A stretch of DNA of 64,000 nt from Lentinus brumalis. Its lineage: Eukaryota > Basidiomycota > Agaricomycetes > Polyporales > Polyporaceae. Shown one piece after another: positions 55,501 through 64,000 of the stretch; positions within the stretch are counted from its first letter, which is position 1, and every line of letters starts with the position of its first letter. Position numbers and translations under genes: made by a program. The notes under the pieces were generated by a model. It saw nothing but the letters and a program-made list of their open reading frames with translations, was not told the DNA's origin and did not search any database. Location of the stretch: contig MARA01000056.1 in the NCBI GenBank assembly GCA_001792895.1, positions 1-64,000 on the forward strand, read 5' to 3'.

Positions 55501-56564
55501 TGGGTATCTCGCGCGACCAGGCGAAGACGTTCAATTATGCTCGTATCTACGGTGCGGGCATGCGCCACGCTGTCTTGTTGCTCCTCCAGAACAGCGCTGG
55601 GATGCTTCCCGAGCAGGCGCAGAAGCTGGCCGAGAATCTGTACGCCTCCACGAAGGGGAAGAACACGCACGGCACGCATCTCTTTGGGCGCAAGTTCTGG
55701 TATGGGGGCACCGAGAGCTACGTCTTCAACAAGCTCGAGGAGATTGCGCTCGGCGACCGGCCGCAGACTCCTGCGCTGGGCTGCGGGATCACCTATGCGC
55801 TCTCGAAGGAGTATCTCCCTGCCGAGTTTGGGTCTGATTACATGACCTCGCGCATCAACTGGGTCGTGCAGTCCTCCGGCGTCGACTACCTCCACCTCCT
55901 GATCGTCGCCATGCAGCACCTCATTGACAAGTACGGCATCCAGGCGCGCTACCTGATTTCGGTGCACGACGAGCTGCGCTACCTCGTCAAGGAGGAGGAT
56001 CGCTACCGCGCGGCGCTCGCACTGCAGATCGCAAACGTGTGGACGCGTAGCCTGTTCGCGTTCAAGCTCGGGATGGACGATCTCCCGGCGGGGGTCGCCT
56101 TCTTCTCCGCTGTGGACATCGACCATGTACTCCGGAAGGAGGTCGACATGCCGTGCGTCACCCCGTCGCAGCCGAACGCCATTCCCCCAGGCGAGAGTTT
56201 GGACATCGCAGGTGTCCTCGGGAAGACGAACGGTGGCAGCCTTTGGTCGGATGGTCGGCCGGTGCTACCCAACGACGGGACGGAGTGGGTGGGGAGCTCG
56301 GTGGGGTACGTGCCTCCGGATTGCCTCACGCACAGGGCGACCAGCGCGTCGTGGCTGCGCGCGCAGGCGACGTCGGATATCGACGAGGTCAGGCGGCTAG
56401 CGCAGTCGTACAGAGGGCCATCTGCGGCGAAGCCGAAGGTCAGAGGCAAGGGCAAGGGCGGGAGCGACAAGAAGCGGTTGCAAAAAGCTCGGGCGCTGGG
56501 TAGCGGGAACAACGTCGACTGGGCGGAGACCGTCGAGCAGTTCCTGAAGGCGTTGCAAACATAA
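52298..56564 (+). CDS. MIP1: Mitochondrial DNA polymerase gamma (family A), catalytic subunit
   Basis: Replicates and repairs mitochondrial DNA. Exon 1 (52298-52474) encodes a mitochondrial presequence (MLRTLQSSAPPNAARCLHAS). Exon 2 starts at about 52629 and ends at 54046; exon 3 is 54099-56564 after a 52-bp intron. The 3'-5' exonuclease has motif I VFDVETMP, motif II GHNVSYDRKR and motif III YCSSDCAVTH. The polymerase has motif A GADVDSEELWI, motif B RDQAKTFNYARIYGAG and motif C SVHDELR. All key acidic residues are present. The region between exonuclease and polymerase contains a duplicated module (DPWLxQLDW, then PKWY and a LLLRxS segment, twice). The C-terminus is a basic Gly/Lys-rich tail. 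As given, the end of exon 1 is out of frame with exon 2; the duplicate at 46995 suggests one missing G near 52425. Not to be confused with mitochondrial intermediate peptidase (mip), the mating-locus marker. Confidence 0.93.
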
Positions 56565-57060
56565 GCTAGAGCTCACATCTCTACATTACCTCACTGCAAT
56601 CCTTCAAATCAGACAGGGAGTAATCGTTGTCGCAAGTACATAGTGTATGTAACTCATAATGGTGTCCTTCGTGGACCTTCCCCACACAGGACTTACCCAG
56701 AGCCGTGTCAGCGAACACGACCAGCGCTGTCCCCGCAATATGCAGCTATATCTCATGAGACGTTGTCACTGGGGGAGGGCTGGATCCACGTATTGGTGTG
56801 GTGTGCACAGCGAGATGCGAATGACAGGCAACTACGAATGACAGGCAAATACGTCCGGTTTCCACAATTCCATGAGTATTTTTCCATCAGCAAAGGAAGA
56901 TGAGGACTTGAGCTCCCGGCTCGAGAGCATCACATCAATGGGGGATGCGGGGTTTTCGACTTGAACTTCCTGTCGTTTTAGGACCATCCCCGACCCTGAT
57001 GAAATGAACGGGAAAGAAAACCCACGCCGTCGCACTCACACTCATAACACCCGAAACCTG
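56565..57060. other. Intergenic stretch between convergent genes
   Basis: 3' flank of MIP1 (+) and of the 57-kb gene (-). No gene seen. The words AATGACAGGCAA(A/C)TAC repeat twice at about 56818-56850. Confidence 0.5.
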
Positions 57061-58077
57061 CTATGACTTTGGTCTGATGACTGTATCTTTCCGCCGTTGG
57101 AAACGATAGAAAGGGGCATCTTCGTCACTGAGGCCTGACTGTCGACTCTCGTCTGCCAGCTTCTCGCCAGCATCTTCAGCATGGCGTAGCACGTCGTCCA
57201 TCAGCTTCTTCACCAACGCTTCCAATACCTCGTCCGAGAGGCCGAACTGCGGGGGATCCCAAGGAGATATGACGCCATGGGTCCCCGGCATGTAGAACCG
57301 CGAAAGGTCTACATAACAGTCAGCGAAACCCGGCGCTGGGCAGCATATGTCGACGAACCTCGCCCACTACTATCGGACAGAAAGGTGCTTTCCCGTCGAC
57401 TGGTCTGCATGCGATGGACGAACTTGCGGTAACAACGGTTGGTGAGCCATCTAGCAACGTCGGAGACGTCGATGTAATCGTCTCTAGTCGTGTGTTTGGA
57501 GGCGGTGGCGTAGCGGAGAACAGCCATCAGATCTGTGACATGCGTGCGCAGATCCACCTCCTCCCAGCTGGATACACAGACATCAGAGGCTGGAGCGACA
57601 TGTACGCGTGAATAGAACTCACATAAGAGGATTTATGATTCCGGCAGGTTTCAGCTCGCTAGGAACGACGTCGTGGATCGAGAACGCTCCGGCGTGTTTG
57701 GATCTTGAGGATGCTTTGTCTCTGGATACCGACAGAGGTGATGGAGAGGTGTACGAAGACGTTCCGTGAGAGTTCCCGCGTGAAGACGCGTCCTCGCGCA
57801 AGGAGTCGCCTACTCGTTGACATGAATCCCTGTTGGAGTCGCTAAAGTTCGAGGAACCGACGATGACAGTCGTTGCTTCAGACTGATCGATAAATCCAGT
57901 GACAGCAACCACTATCGCTTTGGGCTGGCCGAGGTTGAGCATGGTCGCCAGGTGAGAATAGGGCGAGAGGGTGAGAATAGGGCGAGAGTTGCCGGTCAGC
58001 AGACGTCTCTGCTTGGGAGCCTCTACTGGTAGATACATCGAGCTTGGTCGTCGGTGTTTCGTGGGTTTGCAGGCCAT
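57061..58077 (-). CDS. Hypothetical protein, about 303 aa, three exons, with a 19-bp duplication near the start
   Basis: Exons (- strand) 58077-57623, 57567-57359 and 57308-57061 total 912 nt in frame. Donors are GTGAGT and the weaker GTTCGT; acceptors are CCAG and GTAG. The product has a Ser-rich N-terminal third, then a globular part (HVTDLMAVLRYATASKHTTRD, DVARWLTNRCYRKFVHRM, YMPGTHGVISPWDPP) and an acidic helical end (LVKKLMDDVLRHAEDAGEKL). Family not recognised. GGTGAGAATAGGGCGAGAG is tandemly duplicated at 57951-57988 within exon 1. Taking out one copy would put the downstream frame in register with another upstream frame that has its own ATG at about 58126, so the real N-terminus may differ from the one given here. 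Confidence 0.65.
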
Positions 58078-58268
58078 GCAGAAAAGCCGTCAAGAAACGG
58101 ATAGATGAGACGTAAGCTGGTGATACCATAGGGGTAAGCGGGAAGCAACCATATAGGTTCGGAGTAAGCTTGTCGGATATTTGTGCGGAAAAGGTAATAC
58201 GACGTCTAGCCACATCGTGCCTTCAGGCTCCTGGACTTCAAGAAACGGCTGATTCTACATAATGGAAA

Positions 58269-59252
58269 TCAACATCGACAATATTTGAGCAACAGTGAGC
58301 GTAAGATACCATGAGGACAGAGTCCCTGAACGACAGGAACGTGGTCTGCACGAAGGGAGACACCCGAGTCGTCCGTGTAAGTATGTAGACTCAGACGCGA
58401 GGAATTCGAGCCGACGGCACGACCCACGTGTACCGCATAGCGAACGCCACTTGTCGTACTCGAGATCCCATCCAAGCCCAGGAAGTACAGGTGCTCCGTG
58501 CCAGACAAGAAGTCGATGCTGCGGGAGACATAATCCGCGGTGTCTTCTTCGCCGTACAGACGAGTTCGTCTCTCGTGACGTGCATCCTCCATGCGCGGAT
58601 GCGCATCGTAGAACCCATATTCGTCGTCCTGCTTGTAACGCTCGCGTTCAATGCGGGCGAGGATGTCCTCGACGGTGAGATAGTGGCCGTCCTTGCGTGG
58701 CCCAACAGTGACGTCCTAGTTGTAACTTGTCGCTCGCATGCGCTCCTTGGAAGTGGAGGACGCACGACTTGCATCCGGATGCGGATGCGTGCGCACGCAG
58801 GACGTCAGCTCGGCCGACGCTGGCGAAGCGCACCTGCCTTACGGGCCAGTCCAGTGCAAAGCGCTGTAGCCCGCGCCACAGGTCGGACGAAGGTCGTGGA
58901 GGAGACGCCTTCGGGGAGGAAGAGGATGACGCAGTTGAAGGCCCGGGCGATCTTCTTGTCACGCTGGAGAGACTGCTTAGACTGCATCGAGGGGGACCGT
59001 TTGGCGGGCTGGTGCCTGCGGATGGTATCAATGAGGCGCTGCCACACCTGCGCCCGGCGCCTCCAGCGTCAGAGATTGGGGTACCGTTGGAAGGTGAATA
59101 GCCGGTCTCGGGCGCTCCTGGAGCAGGCGACGCTGGGATGCACAGGAAGGCGAGGAGCAGGAGAAGGATGGTAGCGACTTTGCACGATTACGGGCAGGTC
59201 CTGTGAGATGATACAGTCATTGAAGCAGACGTCGTGAGGGTTTGGGTGGGGC
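58269..59252 (-). pseudogene. Broken inverted copy of the 28.4-kb DUF6699-like gene
   Basis: The copy begins with ATG at 59252 in the same leader context as the gene at 28368. One base is out of register within the first ten codons, and the Pro/Ser region diverges. The domain is kept in pieces: LDWPVRQVRFASVGRADVL, then a 7-bp insertion and a TGG-to-TAG change near 58715, then DVTVGPRKDG, a VEDIL helix, MEDARHERRTRLYGEEDTAD and HLYFLGLD. The reading frame then runs past the point where copy A stops and ends at 58269. Confidence 0.8.
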
Positions 59253-59592
59253 AGAAGGCATGTTATCTTGCGTTTCGTTGGTTGTTCAGCGTGTTAGTGA
59301 GGAGAGAGCCCGCCGAAATAGCATCCTTTTGTATGTAGCTGCCTGGCACCGTCAATAGTCAGTCTTGGATACAAGTTCGACGACTTACCCTTTACTACCT
59401 GAGCTGGCCCTGAAACACCGCGCGATGACAGGCGCAGCGCATCGTAACAGTGACTGAAATATTGAGGTCGGCCTACGCTGTAGCCCAGGGCTTCGTCCGA
59501 ACATGGCACGTTGGTCTGGGCTGCGATGTCAGCGAAATTGAAGAGAAGAGCGGGAGAAGCGGTGAACCTGCGAGCTCAAGCACACGGAAGGA
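58430..59592 (-). repeat. Segmental duplicate, copy B (inverted partner of 28040-29285)
   Basis: Reverse complement aligns with copy A from a coding fragment (59505-59340, with GYSVGRPQYFSHCYDALRL) through the shared promoter and into the gene. Similarity stops near the stop codon of copy A. The copies lie about 30 kb apart in opposite orientation. Confidence 0.85.
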
Positions 59593-61708
59593 CGGTTAGC
59601 ACATGCTCGCTCGGTCTATGATTGTCGGAAGAGCGCAAACTTTGGTAGTGAACGCGGCGTGGTCGCTGATCAGCCTGAATAAGCATCCTGGATCCAGTGA
59701 ACTCAGAGGGAACCTGGTGGAACGAGCTGTCGGCGGTCTGTCGCTGGTGCTGCGGTCCGACGACCCTGCTTGCATAGACCAGTCGAGAGTACTCAGCTGG
59801 CACATCCGCCACGTGTCTCGCCACGGTCCGCACCGATGCCGCACCGATCCTACCCTCTCAGTACCGCCCGGAGTCCCGAGTCCTGACACCTTTCGCGCCT
59901 TGCCAGACACACGCCACAGCGGGACGAGGTCCGGTAAAATGAAGCAGGCCCGGCCGATCACGATGTGGAGACGATCGGCGCGGTTGACGCGAGGCGAACG
60001 CCGATTGTGGATCACGTCACAGTGAAAGCGGGGAGAGCAGTATGGGTCCATGTAGGTCCAGGAAGAGGTGGATATCGCGATGTACGGGGGGCCGGGAAGT
60101 ACGGCGAGGCCATCGCGAGCGTTCAGCTGGCGGTGAAGCGATGGACGACGAAGATGCGGAACCATGGACGTCCGATCTTCACATGGATACAACGGCGAGC
60201 GGCATGAGATCCGTGCTTCCAGAGTCTTGGTCTCAGCGAGGGGTGCAGTGAATGCAGGGAGGAAGGAAGAGCAGCTGGGAGGGAAGAGCTGGTGCATGAT
60301 GGTGGGAGAGAGAGAAGAGGGGAGGGAACGCGTCCACAAGACTCCGGGACGAACCGAACGATCCAGTTATTGCCCACAAGACCACGATCCGAGTACCGAT
60401 CGCGTCCAATATCGGCAAGTGGGCAGCCTTGTTACTTGCATACGGGCGGCGACTCGGACGCGCCGCATCCAGTCCGGTATCTCCACCTCCTCTTCGCCAG
60501 TGCTAATCAGCCTTGTGGACCCATACAGTGTCCGGGGAGCGGTTGTGGGCGAGTGAAAGAGAGATTGTTGAGGAAAGAGACGGGAATCAAGGCGGTGAGC
60601 GCTGTGGGGCGGCAGTAGCGGAGAACGACGACATGTACGGATCTGGACCTCCATAATTCGACTTTGCGGCATAGTCAGCAGTGGATATGGGCCCTTGTGT
60701 GTCCCAGGTGGTCGTGGTGCCCACAGAGAGCGGAAGCGAAGAAGAAATGGAGGGATCGCCGAGGGTGTGGCGGCCAACACGAACACAATTTCGAGACGTC
60801 TATCCGGGTCCACCCTCTCAAAACCAGCACAAGGGGCAAGTGGACACAGCACATAACGCACCAGAAGCCCAGATACCCGAGGAACGCGTCCCTTCAGGTC
60901 AAGACATCAGCTCCAAGCCAGATCGGGCCCGTCCCGCATCGACGACTCACATCTCCATTCTATCCCTCTCCGAGCATGACTTGCTGTGTTATGAGCAGCA
61001 TATGGACACATGTGTACGTGTTTGTGGACCTGAAATGGTATGGAAGTTAGTTTGTTGAAGAAGTACACGGGCGACAAGACGGACGTACTTTTATCTGGCA
61101 CGCTCCAACATACTCTCGCCCTCCTACCGCGCCATGGACCATCCCCGCACGTAGATAGAGCTCTTCGAGGGCATCCCAACGAATAGTCGGACGAGTGAGC
61201 AAGCAAGGGCAGCGACGGGACAACGGGCGAGAGTGTGAGCGATGCCTGGAGACGCGTCGCCGTCGTCTCGGAGATAGGCGCCCGCGGGCGGAGAGTGCCG
61301 CCGGTTGTGTCGGGTCAATGTATAGTCGCCGATCTGACTCACTTTGAGTTTTAACCTCCCCGCCACTTCGATCAATGAATTCATGAATTCGTTGTCATGT
61401 CGCGGGCTGCAAAATCAATGACGCGGGGCATTTCATCGTCACATCGACGTCAGGCTCGAGAACAACCACGCCGATGAAGGCGTCGGGACGGATAGATCAC
61501 ACGCGGCACGGACATGTGGTTAAGATACTGAATAATTGCTCTGGACTATGATGATAACGACGACGAAAGCAAAGCTAATGATACAGCCAGAGAGAAGGGA
61601 AACTATAGTACACATCGCCCAGGGGCGGCATCGCGGACGTGGGGCTGGAAGATAGCAGGGCGCATCAGCGGACGATCGACGGTGGGAGGAACAGCGGGGA
61701 CGCTCACC
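59593..61708. other. Gene-poor stretch, 2.1 kb
   Basis: A long - strand frame (60339-59596) and shorter + strand frames (60664-61050, 60681-61058) show no domain, no splice chain and chance-like composition. Nothing supported. Confidence 0.4.
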
Positions 61709-62224
61709 TCACGCCGGCGGGAGACGCGGGGCGAGCCGCACAGCAAACTCCCACCCAGCAGGGCCGAGCTGGGGCTCGAGGCCCGCAAAGTAGAGATGGC
61801 CCTCCCAAAGCTCAAAGAAGTCCAGACGCCGGAAGCGTTGCCCGCCGCGGGCACGCATCGCAAGCTCGGCGTGCCGGAACAGAGGGTGGGCAGGGTTGAG
61901 CGGCCTCTGCTCGCGTACCGACCACCAAATGGCAGTCAGCACATCTTCGACGCTGATGTAGTGGCCCCTGCGACCACCCTCGCCGTGGGAACGGGGCGCA
62001 AGGAAGTGGCGCCACGATAAGCCTTCTGGGAGGTCGAATCTGAAGACCATGACGGGCGGGCTGCAGTTCAGAAATGCACATTCAAGGACCTTTTCGCCGA
62101 GTCTGAAGGCGCGCTGCCATTCACCACGCACGTCCAGCGGGTGCGGGTACTTCTCAAGGCAGGGGTGGAGGCTGGGTTTTGCCTCTGCGTGGGGGTGCTG
62201 AGTGACAACGGGCAGCCTGTACAT
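61709..62224 (-). CDS. DUF6699-like protein, about 171 aa
   Basis: From the ATG at 62224 an unbroken frame of 172 codons. Motifs are LHPCLEKYPHPLDVRGEW, VMVFRFDLPEGLSWRHF, then HYISVEDVLTAIWWSVREQRP and a final FELWEGHLYFAGLEPQ with AGWEFAVRLAP. The order and the ISVEDVL helix match the 28.4-kb protein most closely. It lacks the long disordered N-terminus of its relatives, so an upstream exon may be missing: a stop lies about 50 bp upstream in frame, and 62240-62420 has only weak splice signals. Function unknown. Confidence 0.7.
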   Translation of the reverse strand: MYRLPVVTQHPHAEAKPSLHPCLEKYPHPLDVRGEWQRAFRLGEKVLECAFLNCSPPVMVFRFDLPEGLSWRHFLAPRSHGEGGRRGHYISVEDVLTAIWWSVREQRPLNPAHPLFRHAELAMRARGGQRFRRLDFFELWEGHLYFAGLEPQLGPAGWEFAVRLAPRLPPA

Positions 62225-64000
62225 GTTTCCAGGCACGCTGCACCAACGACGTCAACGACCGCTCGTCGAAAGCAATGGGACCCTCTCACTCACCCGCTGC
62301 CAGACCCAGACGCACCCTCAGAGACGGCATACACCTTGTTGTTGGTGGGACGCGGCGTCGAGGCCCCAGCGGTGGTTCTGCAGAAGTCGATCGCGAGCGA
62401 TTAGCCTCAGACCGCCATGCGACGCAGCAGGAGAGCACCTACGTAGTAGTAGCCCCGCTATCTGAGGCGGACGACCAGGAGGCGGCGTCGAAGTTGTCGT
62501 CGTACTGAGCCGGCGGCTCGTGAACGACGTTCAGGCCGTGCCCGTCCACCCAGCGCACAGTCTTATTGGTTTGGTGGTGAGCCATCGTCGCAGGGCGTGT
62601 ACGAGGTGACAGTGGCGTGATAGAGGGCGAATTTTCGGGTAAGTTGCGTTTGAGCGACGGAGAGACGGTGGTGGTAGCAACAGAGCTGAGTATGTCGACC
62701 GCACGGTTTCCCGAACGCCTTAAATTGCGGCGCTTGACCCGCTAAGTAGAGGAAACAGTAGGGAGACTTACTGGGCTTGAAGCCCATTAGAACGAGCGGA
62801 CGGAGACCCCCGAGCAGACCAGCCACCGCGTCCAGCAGACCCCAGGAACCCAAGAGGCCCGTGCGCGCGGATTATTCGAGGCGGGACACCGTCTTCGTCC
62901 AGAAAGGCAAGTTGCGTATGCCGCCGACAGAAGGGAGCCGATGCATGAGGAGGGTTATTGAAGCCAAGCCCTCGTGTTGACGGGATAAGTCGAAGGATAA
63001 GTCGAAGGACTAGCCAGAAGGAGGGGTTATCAGCCGGGAATTGAATGTTGCACAAACCATGTTGTTGGCGATACAGTCGTGTGCGTCGGTGGGCGGCCAG
63101 TCAGCTGAAGTCTTGGGCGCCGGACGGAGGCATCGCTAGGAGGGACCGGACGGAGGCCCCGGAGGGTGAGCACAGGTACGTCGAGGCGCACGGGCGGCAG
63201 GACCAGAGGACCAGCGCTGGACATGCTTCGATTCCCAGCAGACGAGGCGCAGGCAGGATAGGAATGGGGACCAGGAGAGGGGCCCTGCGAAAGTGAGCGG
63301 CGAAGGAGATATACCCTACCTCTGTCGGCGATGACCGCGTGCTATTGTGCGGTGGCGACCGCGGTGCGCGCATCCATCAGACATCCGCATACAGGGGCCT
63401 TGGGAACCCTCTCACGCGGGTGCGTGTAGGGAACCAATCGGCGGCGATGCGAGGACGCTGATTCCAGTGATGAGGGACAGATGTGCCAATCGCACCCCAT
63501 CGCCTTATCCCATGGATTGCAAGTCCTCAACAGTTCATCGCCGCCGACCTGTCATGGCGATGTTCTAGGACTGCCATGAGGCCGTTCAGCGCCGTTTCAC
63601 GAGGCCGCAGACGAATCACTCACCTGACAGTGCTGCCGCGTCCCCTGCAGTAGAAGACAGCCCCCAAGCACCCACCGGATGCTTTGGCGGGGGCCGCCCA
63701 TGACAGTTGTAGACGCACGAACGTCAGCAGCCGGCGCAGCACCTTGTGGGTGTATTCGAGCACTGTGGGTGACGTGTCAGTAAGGGAGCTAAGCGCCAGC
63801 TTCGTAGTAACCATTGCGCACCTTGTCGTTGTCGTACAGTCGGGGGAACGGCTCAGCGGCCCAAGGAGTCGCAGAGGACAAAGGGGAGGATACGTTCCGT
63901 CGTTCGGGCGTAAGTCGATCCGAAAAACGTTCTTTTTTGCGGTGGCAAAGGAAGTCAGATAAGAGAGAAAATTGCGTAGAAGAGAATGGCGTAAAAACCA
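62225..64000. other. Terminal stretch with no supported gene
   Basis: Open frames are short and overlapping. A - strand frame at 63814-63620 (a start MVTTKLALSSLTDTSPTVLE and a following GTGAGT donor) could be a first exon, but no continuation was found. The direct repeat GATAAGTCGAAG occurs twice at about 62982-63008. Confidence 0.4.

Noticed and set aside
52817..56126. Long - strand frames (373 and 447 codons) opposite MIP1
   Set aside because: They are shadows of a GC-rich coding strand with all polymerase and exonuclease motifs on the + strand.
29491..56564. Homeodomain gene plus MIP1 as a mating-type A locus
   Set aside because: MIP1 here is mitochondrial DNA polymerase gamma. The mating-locus marker is mitochondrial intermediate peptidase, a different protein. 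The two genes are over 20 kb apart and there is no HD1/HD2 divergent pair.
59596..60339. A 247-codon - strand frame
   Set aside because: No domain, no splice structure, no conserved-looking block; composition fits a chance frame.

Overview
The window looks like nuclear DNA of a mushroom-forming basidiomycete (Agaricomycetes, probably a polypore). The reasons are GC-rich coding sequence, genes cut into short exons by introns of about 50-65 bp with GTRNGT donors and CTRAY-like branch sites, several basidiomycete-type hypothetical families (DUF6699-like proteins, an F-box protein, a TET/JBP-like dioxygenase), a mitochondrial DNA polymerase gamma gene, and a large Ty3/gypsy retrotransposon with the RT and integrase style usual in this class. 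The lineage is inferred from gene style; no rRNA marker is present.

Layout. 1-14.6 kb: a 12.5-kb LTR retrotransposon (797-13340) has landed inside a 120-bp minisatellite, with 4-bp target duplication ACGC. It carries gag and pol on the + strand. Between pol and the 3' LTR it carries two spliced genes on the - strand: a 637-aa protein with a Zn2Cys6-type cysteine cluster, and a 224-aa helical protein. This cargo lies between two copies of a hairpin + polypurine-tract module whose stems differ by compensatory changes. This is the most unusual structure in the window. Fragments of an unknown gene flank the minisatellite. 14.9-20.2 kb: two intact multi-exon genes of unknown function, the second ending in about 18 tandem His/Ala-rich repeats. 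21-23.6 kb: a decayed copy of a fused (URA2-type) carbamoyl-phosphate synthase. 23.8-25.5 kb: an intact seven-exon TET/JBP-like 2-oxoglutarate dioxygenase candidate. 25.6-28 kb: gene-poor.

28-46 kb: DUF6699-like genes (28.4, 38.4 and 45.3 kb), a homeodomain gene (29.5-30.7 kb, - strand), an F-box gene (32.3-34.0 kb, - strand) and a secreted cysteine-containing protein (42.0-43.9 kb, - strand). 46.6-56.6 kb: mitochondrial DNA polymerase gamma (MIP1) preceded by a duplicated remnant of its own 5' end. The two copies bracket a broken short-chain dehydrogenase and a small hydrophobin with class II-like cysteine spacing. 57-64 kb: a hypothetical gene with a frameshifting 19-bp duplication, an inverted decayed copy of the 28-kb DUF6699-like gene, and another DUF6699-like gene at 61.7-62.2 kb.

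Technical caution: nearly all reading-frame breaks in otherwise well-kept genes (five in gag-pol, and one each in the F-box, 45-kb DUF6699 and MIP1 genes) have the sign of one missing base, several of them at runs of G or C, and the 5' LTR lacks single G/C bases that the 3' LTR has. Some genes called broken here may be intact in the organism and damaged only in the consensus. The carbamoyl-phosphate synthase and dehydrogenase copies have deletions or stop codons and look truly decayed.
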